In this document: one piece after another, positions 23,309 to 31,889 of the stretch
Layout of the letters: each line of letters starts with the position of its first letter
Numbering within the stretch: position 1 is the first letter of the stretch
NCBI GenBank assembly: GCA_937927335.1
Contig: CALBDU010000094.1
Location: forward strand, 1-33,814
Origin: an uncultured Clostridium sp.
Lineage (GTDB): Bacteria; Bacillota; Clostridia; Clostridiales; Clostridiaceae
Length of the DNA stretch: 33,814 bases
Direction: 5' to 3'
Position numbers and translations under genes: made by a program
Notes under the pieces: model-generated
What the model saw: only the letters and a program-made list of their open reading frames with translations
Told to the model about the DNA's origin: nothing
Databases searched by the model: none

Positions 23309-24496
23309 TTATTTCTTTGTATGAAGGATTAAATTAAAAAGTTCTCTGGCAACGTTTCTTTTTGACATTTTTTCAAGGTACACAGGATCACCATCACGCC
23401 TTAAAATGGTAACCTTGTTGTCATCTGTGGCAAAGCCTGTTTTTGTAATATCGTTTGCTACAATATAATCAAGGTTTTTCTTCTGCAGCTTTCCTTGTGC
23501 ATTTGACAAAAGGTCCTGGCTCTCTGCCGCAAATCCTACCAGAATCTGATTCTTTTTAAGTTCCCCTAATTTTTTTAGTATGTCGAAATCCTTAACAAAT
23601 TCAATTGTTACATCATCTGATGCTTTTTTTATCTTTTGCTCTGAGTATGTTTTAGGCTTGTAATCGGCAACTGCCGCTGCCTTTATTACTATGTCAAAAT
23701 TATTAAAAATGCCTGTAACTTCCTTATACATATCCTCTGTGGTCTTAATATTTATTATATTTACACCATAAAGGGGCTTCACATTAGAGGGGCCGCTGAT
23801 CAGGGTAACCTCAGCACCTCTGTATGCAGCTTCCTCTGCAATGGCATAACCCATTTTTCCTGAGGATCTGTTAGTAATATATCTTACAGGGTCAATGGGG
23901 GCAATTGTAGGACCTGCTGTAACTAATACTTTTTTTCCTGAAAGATCCTTAAGATCATATAATTCCTTAAGTACAAAATCACAAATTTCATCTACCTCAG
24001 CCAGTTTGCCCTCACCGGTATCACCGCAGGCCAGTCTTCCAGAACCAGGGTTAATAAATTTATATCCGTGTTCCTTCAGTTTTTCAATGTTTTTCTGCAC
24101 CACTGGATTTAAATACATATTTGTATTCATGGCAGGAGCAACTACTATAGGAGCTTTGGTAGCCATAATTGTTGTGGTAAGAAGATCATCTGCAATACCG
24201 CTGGCAGCTTTACCTATAAAATTTGCTGTTGCTGGTGCAATTAGCATCACATCTGCCTTCTGAGCCAGGGAAATATGCTGAATTTCAAAGGCTTTTGGCT
24301 CTGAAAACATATCTGTACTCACCATATTCTGGCTTAAAGCCTGAAAGCTTAACGGGGTAACAAATTTTTCTGCCGCTTCCGTCATAATCACATGGATATC
24401 AATATCCTTTTTCTTTAAGAAACTGACTATTTCCAGGGCTTTATAAGCAGCTATTCCACCGCAAACCCCTAGAACAACAGTTTTTTTATCAGTCAT
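23309..24496 (-). CDS. coaBC: Bifunctional phosphopantothenoylcysteine decarboxylase / phosphopantothenate-cysteine ligase
   Basis: CoaBC catalyses two consecutive steps of CoA synthesis. The N-terminal CoaC flavoprotein domain (about 1-185) starts VVLGVCGGIAAYKALE. It has the substrate-recognition PAMNTNMYLNPV and the active-site Cys in GSGRLACGDTGEGKLAE. The C-terminal CoaB domain begins VLVTAGPTIAPIDPVR and has KAAAVADYKPK and GFAAES. 395 residues, normal. The ATG at 24496 lies two bases after the rpoZ stop. It is of interest because the next-step gene, coaD, is only a relic elsewhere in this window. Confidence 0.98.
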   Translation of the reverse strand: MTDKKTVVLGVCGGIAAYKALEIVSFLKKKDIDIHVIMTEAAEKFVTPLSFQALSQNMVSTDMFSEPKAFEIQHISLAQKADVMLIAPATANFIGKAASGIADDLLTTTIMATKAPIVVAPAMNTNMYLNPVVQKNIEKLKEHGYKFINPGSGRLACGDTGEGKLAEVDEICDFVLKELYDLKDLSGKKVLVTAGPTIAPIDPVRYITNRSSGKMGYAIAEEAAYRGAEVTLISGPSNVKPLYGVNIINIKTTEDMYKEVTGIFNNFDIVIKAAAVADYKPKTYSEQKIKKASDDVTIEFVKDFDILKKLGELKKNQILVGFAAESQDLLSNAQGKLQKKNLDYIVANDITKTGFATDDNKVTILRRDGDPVYLEKMSKRNVARELFNLILHTKK

Positions 24497-24498
24497 TA

Positions 24499-24717
24499 CT
24501 ACTTGATTCCTTCTTTCAGTGTTTCATAGGTAATTAAACCTTCATTGATTTCGTTTATTGCTATGGTTACCGGCTTTGTTGAATCTATATCCATAAGTGG
24601 CTGTGCGCCGCATATCAGCTGTCTGGCTCTTTTTGATGTCATTGTTACCAATGTGTATCTGCTGTTTACTTTTTTCAATAGGTCCACTATTGAAGGATTA
24701 ATCATAGAGTTGCTCAT
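24499..24717 (-). CDS. rpoZ: RNA polymerase omega subunit
   Basis: A 72-residue subunit that stabilises RNA polymerase. MINPSIVDLLKKVNSRYTLV and the SKRARQL segment are the conserved omega core; the C-terminal part (KPVTIAINEINEGLITYE) is typical of clostridia. The ATG at 24717 follows GGGAGG with 9-base spacing and overlaps the gmk end by 20 bases; an internal ATG at 24705 is possible. Confidence 0.95.
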   Translation of the reverse strand: MSNSMINPSIVDLLKKVNSRYTLVTMTSKRARQLICGAQPLMDIDSTKPVTIAINEINEGLITYETLKEGIK

Positions 24718-25327
24718 ATATAAAAACCTCCCTTGAGTCTAATATTTTGTCTTTAAATCTATCAACTCTGCACTTTTCTGCAGTAAGGATAGATTCAATT
24801 TTACTAACTGCGTTTTCCACAGTATCATTTACTACTGCATAATTGTACTTGGAAATATAATTAATTTCCTTGTATGCGGATTCAAATCTTGTAACCAGGG
24901 ATTCCTCTGTTTCACTGCCGCGGTTTATAATCCTTTTTTTCAGTTCTTCCATGGATGGCGGCAGGATAAATATAAATACACCCTCAGGATAATTTTGTTT
25001 AACCTTAAGGGCACCCTGGATATCAATTTCCAGCACTACATCTCTTCCACTTTCCAGAGCCTCCAATACCTTCCATTTAGGAGTTCCGTAATAATTTCCA
25101 TATACCTCGGCATATTCGAAAAAATCTCCCTCTTCAATTTTATCCCTAAATTCATCTTTGCTTAAAAAATAATAATTTATTCCTTCCACTTCACCACACC
25201 TTGGATATCTGGTAGTTGCGGAAACGGAAAGCCATAAATTTGATTTTTTTAGTAATTCCTTGCAGATTGTTCCCTTACCGGCCCCTGACGGCCCGGAGAT
25301 TACAATAAGAAGACCTTTTTTTGACAT
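24698..25327 (-). CDS. gmk: Guanylate kinase
   Basis: Gmk phosphorylates GMP to GDP. The 209-residue protein starts MSKKGLLIVISGPSGAGKGT with the P-loop GPSGAGKG, then SVSATTRYPRCGEVEGINY, FFEYAEVYGNYYGTP and DIQGALKVK (GMP-binding and catalytic regions). The start shares one base with the remA stop. Confidence 0.98.
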   Translation of the reverse strand: MSKKGLLIVISGPSGAGKGTICKELLKKSNLWLSVSATTRYPRCGEVEGINYYFLSKDEFRDKIEEGDFFEYAEVYGNYYGTPKWKVLEALESGRDVVLEIDIQGALKVKQNYPEGVFIFILPPSMEELKKRIINRGSETEESLVTRFESAYKEINYISKYNYAVVNDTVENAVSKIESILTAEKCRVDRFKDKILDSREVFIYEQLYD

Positions 25328-25605
25328 TATTCTTCACCTTCGGCTACATCATCAGCTTCTTCATCCTTGGATGATAGTCTATGGGCTACTGTTTCCGGTT
25401 GAACAGCAGATAAAATAACATGATCGCTGTCTGTAATAATTACTGCCCTGGTTCTTCTGCCATAAGTAGCATCTATAAGCATGCCTCTATCCCTGGCTTC
25501 CTGAATTATTCTTTTTATTGGTGCGGATTCAGGGCTTACTATAGCCACCAGCCTGTTTGCAGAAACTATATTTCCAAACCCGATATTAATTAATTTAATC
25601 CCCAT
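25327..25605 (-). CDS. remA: RemA/DUF370 family regulator
   Basis: RemA is a small DNA-binding protein that, in Bacillus, activates biofilm-matrix and osmoprotection genes; in clostridia its targets are less clear. The core is typical: MGIKLINIGFGNIV, ANRLVAIVSPESAPIKR, DATYGRRTRAVII and DSDHVILSAVQPETVA. At 92 residues it carries a short acidic tail (SSKDEEADDVAEGEE). ATG 25605 follows AGGAGGAAATAA, 15 bases after yicC. Confidence 0.95.
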   Translation of the reverse strand: MGIKLINIGFGNIVSANRLVAIVSPESAPIKRIIQEARDRGMLIDATYGRRTRAVIITDSDHVILSAVQPETVAHRLSSKDEEADDVAEGEE

Positions 25606-25620
25606 TTATTTCCTCCTAAA

Positions 25621-26499
25621 CTATTCAATATTTTGAATTTGTTCCCTAACCTTCTCTATTTCGTTTTTAATATTAATAACAGTATTAATTATATTGATAT
25701 TTACTGCCTTAGATGCTATAGTATTGGCTTCTCTGTTCATTTCCTGCACAATAAAATCAAGCTTTCTGCCAACAGGCTCATTTAGGGACATGGTATCCTT
25801 TAATTGAATAAGGTGGCTGTTCAGTCTTACAATTTCCTCATCCACTGAAGCTTTGTCAGCCAGTATGGCAGCTTCCATGGCTATCCTGTTTTCATCTATT
25901 TTGTAATCCTTAATAAGATCCTCCAGCCTTGTGAGAAGCTTCTTTTGATATTCCTCTAAAATTCCTGATGAATTTAATTCTATTACCGAAACCATATTTA
26001 TTATGTTTTCACACTTTAATATGATATCCTCCTTAAGCTTCAAGCCCTCATTTTCTCTCATTTTGAGCAGTAATTCCAAGGCTTCGTTAAGCGGAATGGA
26101 AAGACTATCCCAAAGTTCCTCAACATCCTCCTCCTCCTGCTTTGTCATGATAACATCAGGAAACTTTGAAATTAGAGTTAATGAAATCTCATCCTTCATC
26201 TGATATCTTTCCTTAATATCATTCAAACAGTTATAATAAGAATCTCCCAGAGTCTTGTTAAAAACAGCGGCCACGTCTTTCTTGTCAAAAAGATTTTGAG
26301 TGACAAACACATCAATTTTACCGCGGTTAAGCCTTCCCTGAACAACTTTTCTGATTCTATCCTCAAGAGGAAGCAGGCTTTTGGGCATTTTAATGTTTAA
26401 GTCACAATATCTGTGGTTAACACTTTTGATCTCAATGGTATAGCTGCGGCCCGCAAGCTCAATGCTTCCTCTTCCGTATCCCGTCATGCTTTTTATCAT
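25621..26499 (-). CDS. yicC: YicC-family endoribonuclease-like protein
   Basis: The YicC/YloC family has been shown to have endoribonuclease activity in some species. From ATG 26499 (behind AGGATGAAAGTA) the protein has about 292 residues and starts MIKSMTGYGRGSIEL, the family hallmark. It continues EIKSVNHRYCDLNIKMP and ends with the DUF1732 part (RKLDFIVQEMNREANTIASK, VNIKNEIEKVREQIQNIE). In-frame ATGs at 26529 and 26508 would add a basic leader lacking family support. It is the first gene of the long minus-strand run and has its own promoter. Confidence 0.95.
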   Translation of the reverse strand: MIKSMTGYGRGSIELAGRSYTIEIKSVNHRYCDLNIKMPKSLLPLEDRIRKVVQGRLNRGKIDVFVTQNLFDKKDVAAVFNKTLGDSYYNCLNDIKERYQMKDEISLTLISKFPDVIMTKQEEEDVEELWDSLSIPLNEALELLLKMRENEGLKLKEDIILKCENIINMVSVIELNSSGILEEYQKKLLTRLEDLIKDYKIDENRIAMEAAILADKASVDEEIVRLNSHLIQLKDTMSLNEPVGRKLDFIVQEMNREANTIASKAVNINIINTVINIKNEIEKVREQIQNIE

Positions 26500-26538
26500 T
26501 ACTTTCATCCTTCCGCTTTTCTTTGTCAATTCATACTA

Positions 26539-26568
26539 ATTATACATAATTATTATAATTAATTTCAA
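26539..26568 (-). promoter_or_regulatory. Promoter of the yicC-remA-gmk run
   Basis: Minus-strand TTGAAA (26568-26563) and TATAAT (26544-26539) have an 18-base spacer, about 40 bases before the yicC start. The palindrome GATATAATTATATC (26569-26582) touches the -35. Confidence 0.6.
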
Positions 26569-26586
26569 GATATAATTATATCATAT

Positions 26587-27723
26587 TTAATTAATATTAT
26601 ATACCTTTAATTTATTCAAGTATGCTTCCAATTTCTCCGAATTTTGAGTTAATGAAATTCTGAAAAATCCTTGTGCAGAATTGCCAAAATAATATCCTGG
26701 AGTAGTTATTATACCATACTTTTCGGCTAGTTCAATGCAAAATTCATCAGTGGTATAGCTCACAGGTACTTTGCACCATATATAAAATGTGCCTTTACCG
26801 TCATAAAAATTCAAATTTTTAATCTTTAAAATACTTTTTACAAGTTTCCTTCTTTGGTCATATACCATATTGATTCCTTTTTTATAGGCGTCATCCAGCT
26901 TTAAGGCTTCTTCTGCCGCCCTTTGTATAGGCCTGAACTGCCCTGAATCGCAGTTATCCTTAAGCTTCTCAAGCAGTTTTATAACATATTTATTACCCAC
27001 TGCATAGCCTATTCGAAAGCCGCACATGTTGTAAATCTTTGAGAAGGTTCCAAATTCCACGGAATTCTTTGAATTGTCATATTGAAGCAAGCTCACTGCC
27101 CTTGTATTTTCATCCACTATTTCATTATAAGCACCGTCATTACATAGTATAATATCATATTTACTGCAATATTTAACAATATCCCTGTAAAACCAGCTGT
27201 CTGCCACTGCTCCTGTAGGATTATTGGGATAATTAATCATAAACAGCTTGCTTTCCCTGCAGAATATTTCCGGAATATTTTCAAGCACTGGTAGATAGTT
27301 GTTTTTTTCCATAAGGGGTACCTGGTATTCATCCAGTCCCCAGATTTTGCAGCTGCTGCTGTAAACAGGATAGCCAAGACCAGGGATTATTGCTGTATCA
27401 CCATGGTCGCAGCAGCACCCGAATATTTTGCTTATCCCATCCTTGGAACCCAATAAAATAATTACTTCTTCCCTTGTGAGATCAACATTATACTTGTCCT
27501 GATAATACCTTATAACTGCATCCTTTAAAAACGTACTGCCGCTTCCAATTGGATATTTATTGAAGTTTTCTTCTTCCAGTGCTTTTATCAGTGCCCTTAG
27601 AATATTTGGATGTACTTTAAGATCCGGATCTCCAACACCAAGATTTAATAAACTTTGGCATTCAGACTGAATTTTAGTGAAACCATAATCACCAATTTTA
27701 TTAAGACGGTTATTTAATTTCAT
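26587..27723 (-). CDS. Class I/II PLP-dependent aminotransferase (DapL/AspC-like)
   Basis: A 378-residue fold-type I aminotransferase. It shows LLNLGVGDPDLKVHP near the N terminus, the PLP-contacting NYPNNPTGA segment, CNDGAYNEI and the Schiff-base lysine in FGTFSKIYNMCGFRIGYAVG, with a final arginine segment GFFRISLTQ. The overall pattern is closest to LL-diaminopimelate and related aspartate-type aminotransferases, but the substrate cannot be assigned. The ATG at 27723 follows CAGGAGACAGCA. It is between spoIVA (ended by a terminator) and the yicC promoter, so it is probably a single-gene unit. Confidence 0.9.
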   Translation of the reverse strand: MKLNNRLNKIGDYGFTKIQSECQSLLNLGVGDPDLKVHPNILRALIKALEEENFNKYPIGSGSTFLKDAVIRYYQDKYNVDLTREEVIILLGSKDGISKIFGCCCDHGDTAIIPGLGYPVYSSSCKIWGLDEYQVPLMEKNNYLPVLENIPEIFCRESKLFMINYPNNPTGAVADSWFYRDIVKYCSKYDIILCNDGAYNEIVDENTRAVSLLQYDNSKNSVEFGTFSKIYNMCGFRIGYAVGNKYVIKLLEKLKDNCDSGQFRPIQRAAEEALKLDDAYKKGINMVYDQRRKLVKSILKIKNLNFYDGKGTFYIWCKVPVSYTTDEFCIELAEKYGIITTPGYYFGNSAQGFFRISLTQNSEKLEAYLNKLKVYNIN

Positions 27724-27752
27724 TGCTGTCTCCTGATACTTTTTATTCCTTT

Positions 27753-27781
27753 ATTCTATTCAGCATTAAAGTTTTTGTTAA
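27753..27781 (-). promoter_or_regulatory. Candidate promoter for the aminotransferase
   Basis: Minus-strand TTAACA (27781-27776) and TAGAAT (27758-27753) are spaced 17 bases apart, after the spoIVA terminator and about 30 bases before the ATG. Confidence 0.4.
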
Positions 27782-27807
27782 CAAAAAAGCCGGTACATAG
27801 TACCAGC
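27782..27807 (-). terminator. Intrinsic terminator of spoIVA
   Basis: On the minus strand GCTGGTAC-TAT-GTACCGGC followed by TTTTTTG: 8 bp with one G-U and a 3-base loop, just after the spoIVA stop. Confidence 0.9.
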
Positions 27808-27812
27808 ATCCA

Positions 27813-29291
27813 TTATAAAATAATACAAATTAAGCCGCCATTGCCTTCATTAATAATTTTCTGAAGAGTCTTCTGTATCTTATATTGTACATCTTCAGGC
27901 ATCTTATACAATTTATTTTGAAGACCGTCTTTAACGAGGACCTCCAGGGACTTTCCAAACATGTTGCTCTGCCATATTCTTGAAGGATCACTTTCAAACT
28001 GTTCCAGAAGGGATTTAACAAGCTCTTCACTTTCTTTTTCTGTACCCATGATAGGGGATATTTCCGTCTGAATATCAGCTCTGATCAAATGCAGTGACGG
28101 TGCGCTGGCTTTAAGCTTTACTCCGTATCTGTTGCCCTGCTTCACAATTTCAGGCTCTTCCAGCTTCATTTCTGACAGCTCAGGCGCTACAAGACCATAG
28201 CCAGTTTCCTTTACATCTGTTAAAGCCTTTTCAATCTTATCATATTCAACTTTTGCCATATGCATTTCCTTTATTATCCTGATAAGATCACTCTCGCCAT
28301 TAATCTCATTATCACAAGCCTCGCCCAGTATTCTGAAGAAAAGACCTGTTGCGGGATTGATTGATATTCGTGCTGTGCCCTCTCCGAGATTAATCTCATC
28401 TATATTACTGTCCTGAATAAAATCTGCATCATTCATTCTATTGATGGAACTGGTTATATCCCTTACCTTAAAAATTATATTGCACATGTCTCTGACCATG
28501 TCCAGAAAATTTATTTTCAGCCAATGTCTTGAATCAAGTGTCTCGATCCATTCCGGCATGTCAATATTAATTTCTTTTACAGGGAATTCCTTTAGAATTC
28601 TGTGGAATACATCATTTATATCAGTTTCTTTCATATTCATTACGTCCATAATCTGCACTGGAACGTCATATTTTTCCTCAAGTGAATCTCTTAGACTGAA
28701 GGTTTCAGGAGATGAAGAGCGACTGGAGTTAAGTATCATTATAAATGGTTTGTTTATGGCTTTGAGCTCCTTTACTACTCTTTCCTCAGCTTCAATATAA
28801 TCTTCTCTTGGTATTCCTGTAATAGATCCGTCGGTAGTTATAAGTATTCCAATGGTGGAATGTTCATTAATAACCTTCTTAGTACCTATTTCAGCTGCTT
28901 CTTCAAAAGGAATTTCATATTCATACCATGGTGTGCTAACCATTTTTGGATTTTCTCCGTCCATGTATCCAAGGGCGCCCTTTACGATATATCCAACGCA
29001 GTCAACCATTCGTACTTTAAACTTTACTCCCTCATTTAAGCTTATTTCAATTGCTTCATTAGGAATAAATTTAGGTTCTGTGGTGTGTACAGTTTTTCCA
29101 GAGGAACTCTGAGGCAGCTCATCCTTTGCCCGTTTGGCCTTGAAGGAATTATCGATATTGGGAATAACCATAAGCTCCATAAATCTTTTAATGAAAGTAG
29201 ATTTTCCAGTTCTAACAGGACCCACGACCCCTACATATATATCACCTTGAGTTCTTTCTGCTATATCCTTGTATATATCAAAATTATCCAA
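27813..29291 (-). CDS. spoIVA: SpoIVA, spore coat morphogenetic ATPase
   Basis: SpoIVA polymerises with ATP on the forespore surface, where SpoVM anchors it, and forms the coat basement layer. The best start is TTG at 29291, behind GGGGAGG with 6-base spacing. This gives MDNFDIYKDIAERTQGDIYV, aligning residue for residue with the Bacillus start MEKVDIFKDIAERTGGDIYL, and a length of 492, identical to Bacillus. The upstream ATG at 29306 overlaps the SD and is unlikely. Walker A GPVRTGKS is at 24-31, followed by DELPQSSSGKTVHTTEPKF. The C terminus ends NGGLICIIL. A sigma-E-type promoter is expected; GAATATT about 14 bases before an AT-rich -10 is present but weak. Confidence 0.97.
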   Translation of the reverse strand: MDNFDIYKDIAERTQGDIYVGVVGPVRTGKSTFIKRFMELMVIPNIDNSFKAKRAKDELPQSSSGKTVHTTEPKFIPNEAIEISLNEGVKFKVRMVDCVGYIVKGALGYMDGENPKMVSTPWYEYEIPFEEAAEIGTKKVINEHSTIGILITTDGSITGIPREDYIEAEERVVKELKAINKPFIMILNSSRSSSPETFSLRDSLEEKYDVPVQIMDVMNMKETDINDVFHRILKEFPVKEINIDMPEWIETLDSRHWLKINFLDMVRDMCNIIFKVRDITSSINRMNDADFIQDSNIDEINLGEGTARISINPATGLFFRILGEACDNEINGESDLIRIIKEMHMAKVEYDKIEKALTDVKETGYGLVAPELSEMKLEEPEIVKQGNRYGVKLKASAPSLHLIRADIQTEISPIMGTEKESEELVKSLLEQFESDPSRIWQSNMFGKSLEVLVKDGLQNKLYKMPEDVQYKIQKTLQKIINEGNGGLICIIL

Positions 29292-29382
29292 GATATGCCT
29301 CCCCATTTTCTAATATTAACAATACATATATATTCTTCCCATTGAAGTAATATTCTAAATTTCCTTAGGATATTTAAAATCT

Positions 29383-29411
29383 TTGCAATCGAACATATGT
29401 TCTGATATAAT
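29383..29411 (+). promoter_or_regulatory. Promoter of the radical-SAM/DUF4130 operon
   Basis: TTGCAA (29383-29388) and TATAAT (29406-29411) are spaced exactly 17 bases, a strong sigma-A promoter 23 bases ahead of the ATG at 29434. Confidence 0.78.
29391..29402. promoter_or_regulatory. LexA (SOS) box between -35 and -10
   Basis: GAACATATGTTC is a perfect 12-base palindrome and matches the Gram-positive LexA/DinR operator (CGAAC-RNRY-GTTYC) at 13 of 14 positions, including the preceding C. It fills the spacer of the promoter, an ideal position for repression. The matching of the motif is seen; LexA control is inferred. Confidence 0.75.
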
Positions 29412-29433
29412 TAGATAATAATTGGAGGTTATT

Positions 29434-30750
29434 ATGGATATTCATGAAAAATTAAAAATATTATCTGCTGCAGCTAAATATGACGTTTCCTGTTCTTCCA
29501 GCGGAGGTTCGAGGAAAAATACGGCGGGAGGTTTAGGCAACTCAGCTCCTGCAGGTATCTGCCACAGCTTTACCTCTGATGGACGCTGTATTTCACTACT
29601 TAAAATACTAATGACAAATTACTGCATTTATGATTGTGCCTATTGTGTCAATCGAATGTCAAACGACATTGAAAGAGCAGCATTCACTCCGGAAGAAATT
29701 ATTGAACTGACAATTAATTTTTATCGCAGGAATTATATCGAGGGTCTGTTCTTAAGCTCTGCAGTATTTAAAAATCCAAACCACACCATGGAGCTGTTAA
29801 TACGAATTATCAGGACCCTGCGCCAGGATTACAACTTTAACGGCTATATTCATATAAAAGCCATACCTGGAGCTGATTCTGATCTGGTAAAAGTCGCCGG
29901 AGGCTTGGCCGACAGGATCAGTGTAAATATTGAGCTGCCTACAAGTACAAGCTTAAAGCTGCTGGCTCCTCAGAAAAACAGGGATGATATCATAAAGCCC
30001 ATGTCTCTTATTAAGGATGAGATAACGAGCAATAGAAGCAGCAAGAAAATCAGCAGAAATGCACCGGATTTTGTTCCAGCAGGACAAAGCACACAGCTTA
30101 TTATTGGTGCCTCCCCTGAAAGTGACTACAACATAATTAATTTATCTGAAAAGCTATATAACAGGTTCAGCCTTAAACGTGTATACTACTCGGCATATGT
30201 TCCTGTTTCCAGTAACCCTCTGCTGTCTAAAATAAGGTTTTCTCCTTTGCTTCGAGAACACAGACTCTATCAGGCCGACTGGCTTTTGAGGTTCTATAAA
30301 TTTAAAGCAAATGAAATACTGTCTGAAAAATGTCCAAGTCTTGACTTGAATTTTGACCCAAAAACTAACTGGGCATTGAATAATCTGAATTTTTTTCCTC
30401 TTGAAATTAACAAGGCATCCTATGATGAACTGCTTAGAATACCAGGTATTGGGGCTATTTCTGCAAAGAGAATTATTTCAGCAAGATGGGTACATGCATT
30501 GGATTTTTACCAATTGAAAAGCCTTGGCATTGTTCTGAAAAGGGCGCAGTATTTTATCACCTGCAAAGGCAGATATTATGGGGATGTTACCTTTAATGAG
30601 CAAAATATAAGATACAGGCTTACACCAAAAAATGACCTTAATGTTAGGGAAAGACAAAAGAACAATATGGAGCAGCTCTCCTTTCTCAATAATGAAAGCA
30701 AAGCACTAATCAGCGCTGCAGCAGTTACCAGCTTTACCGGAGATTTTTAA
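29434..30750 (+). CDS. Radical-SAM DNA modification/repair protein with C-terminal HhH (TIGR03916-like)
   Basis: This 438-residue protein has an N-terminal Cys-bearing segment (C20, C43, C52) and a radical-SAM motif CIYDCAYC (C64, C68, C71 from the chosen start). A SAM-barrel with GLFLSSAVFKNPNHTMELL and GYIHIKAIPGA follows. A C-terminal helix-hairpin-helix, NKASYDELLRIPGIGAISAK (about 326-345), suggests DNA binding. The architecture matches the family annotated as putative DNA modification/repair radical SAM protein, which is nearly always paired with the DUF4130 protein that follows here. The ATG at 29434 follows TTGGAGGTTATT; an upstream TTG is inside that SD. The promoter holds a LexA box. 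The substrate and reaction are unknown. Confidence 0.93.
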   Translation: MDIHEKLKILSAAAKYDVSCSSSGGSRKNTAGGLGNSAPAGICHSFTSDGRCISLLKILMTNYCIYDCAYCVNRMSNDIERAAFTPEEIIELTINFYRRNYIEGLFLSSAVFKNPNHTMELLIRIIRTLRQDYNFNGYIHIKAIPGADSDLVKVAGGLADRISVNIELPTSTSLKLLAPQKNRDDIIKPMSLIKDEITSNRSSKKISRNAPDFVPAGQSTQLIIGASPESDYNIINLSEKLYNRFSLKRVYYSAYVPVSSNPLLSKIRFSPLLREHRLYQADWLLRFYKFKANEILSEKCPSLDLNFDPKTNWALNNLNFFPLEINKASYDELLRIPGIGAISAKRIISARWVHALDFYQLKSLGIVLKRAQYFITCKGRYYGDVTFNEQNIRYRLTPKNDLNVRERQKNNMEQLSFLNNESKALISAAAVTSFTGDF

Positions 30751-30766
30751 TATGGGAGGATTGAAA

Positions 30767-31516
30767 ATGGATAAAGGATATATATACGATGGCAGTTTTG
30801 AAGGACTTTTGACCAGCATTTATGAAGCTTTTTACAGCCGTGAAAACCCATGCTTTATATTTAGTGCAAAAGCTTATGATAAGAATACTGAAGGAACAAT
30901 GTTTGGCTTGCTGGAGGAGCCTGAAAGAATTGTTACAGATATGGTTAAATACAAAAAGGTTTATGAAGCAATATTGGAGAAAATTTCAGAGGAGGCTGCT
31001 GAAACCATATACTATGTATATCTGTCGGAGATCCCTGGCTTTGAAAAAATGACCCTGGATTACTTAAGATTTGGTTTTAAAACAGGCTTTGATACAAACA
31101 AGCATCTGGAAAACCAGAAGGTGCTCAATATGCTTAAGGCTGAAAGAAAAGTTGTTTTCGAGGTTCACAGAATGCTTGGGTTTATAAGATTTGAAACATA
31201 CAGCGGTATTTACTATGCTTCCTATGAGCCTGATCATAATATAACCGAGCTAATAACACCTCACTTTGTTACCAGGCTTTCAGGGCAGAATTTCATAATT
31301 CACGATATTAAAAGAGAGTTAGCCTCTTTCTGCAATCATACCGGCTGGTATATGTCATCTTTGGGAAGGGATGCAATTAAGTGCGAGGATAAGAGTATCT
31401 ATCAGGAGCTATGGAAAAGTTATTTTAAAAGTGCCACCATAGAAGAGAGAAAAAACATTAGAAATCAAAAAAGGCAGATGCCCCGAAGATACTGGAAACA
31501 TCTGCCGGAAATCTAA
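30767..31516 (+). CDS. DUF4130 / TIGR03915 putative DNA metabolism protein (uracil-DNA-glycosylase-like partner)
   Basis: A 249-residue protein encoded 16 bases after the radical-SAM gene. It starts MDKGYIYDGSFEGLLTSIYE and ends RQMPRRYWKHLPEI, both diagnostic of the family that partners the TIGR03916 radical-SAM protein. Other members are fused to or resemble uracil-DNA glycosylase, but this short form lacks a recognisable C-terminal glycosylase domain. A central HRMLGFIRFET segment is conserved. The ATG at 30767 follows GGGAGGATTGAAA; an earlier ATG at 30752 is at the SD. Its last codons overlap the convergent LapA-like gene by 4 bases. Function inferred from context: processing of damaged DNA bases under SOS control. 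Confidence 0.9.
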   Translation: MDKGYIYDGSFEGLLTSIYEAFYSRENPCFIFSAKAYDKNTEGTMFGLLEEPERIVTDMVKYKKVYEAILEKISEEAAETIYYVYLSEIPGFEKMTLDYLRFGFKTGFDTNKHLENQKVLNMLKAERKVVFEVHRMLGFIRFETYSGIYYASYEPDHNITELITPHFVTRLSGQNFIIHDIKRELASFCNHTGWYMSSLGRDAIKCEDKSIYQELWKSYFKSATIEERKNIRNQKRQMPRRYWKHLPEI

Positions 31517-31860
31517 CCTTCCTTTTTTACTTCCGCTGGATTCTGTTGGTCAGCTGCGGGCTTTGGTTCAGCTGCTGGAGAATTTTTACTTATCAGTTTG
31601 TTTAATTCATCAATCTTTCCATTGGCAGCTTTGAGCTGGCTGTTCAGCTCCCTTATTTTGAGGCTTGTCTTAATTTTATTGACTAAGCCAAGGAATATTG
31701 CTATTACCGCACCTATTACAGCAGATAATATGATAACCAGCGATTGTGACAGCTGATATTTTGCGAATACTAACCTTATAGTTACAACATCTGAGTTTAA
31801 TGCTGCAAATACTGCTATTATTAAAGAAAAAATCAGAGAAACTACAAACCATATTTGCAT
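31513..31860 (-). CDS. LapA-domain (DUF1049) small membrane protein
   Basis: A 115-residue protein with two hydrophobic helices (about 3-22 and 38-60) separated by a short loop with NSDVVTIRLVFAKYQLS, the typical LapA domain. A coiled-coil stretch (IRELNSQLKAANGKIDELNK) and a Pro/Ala/Lys-rich cytoplasmic tail follow. Family members assist envelope assembly in Gram-negatives; in Firmicutes their role is not known. The ATG at 31860 follows AAAGGATGGGATAAAT. Promoter at 31890-31919. Confidence 0.88.
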   Translation of the reverse strand: MQIWFVVSLIFSLIIAVFAALNSDVVTIRLVFAKYQLSQSLVIILSAVIGAVIAIFLGLVNKIKTSLKIRELNSQLKAANGKIDELNKLISKNSPAAEPKPAADQQNPAEVKKEG

Positions 31861-31889
31861 ATTTATCCCATCCTTTCGATTTTAACTAT

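Noticed and set aside
23895..24263. 122-codon plus-strand frame inside coaBC
   Set aside because: It is antisense to conserved CoaC/CoaB motifs; low-complexity Val/Ala composition reflects the reverse reading.
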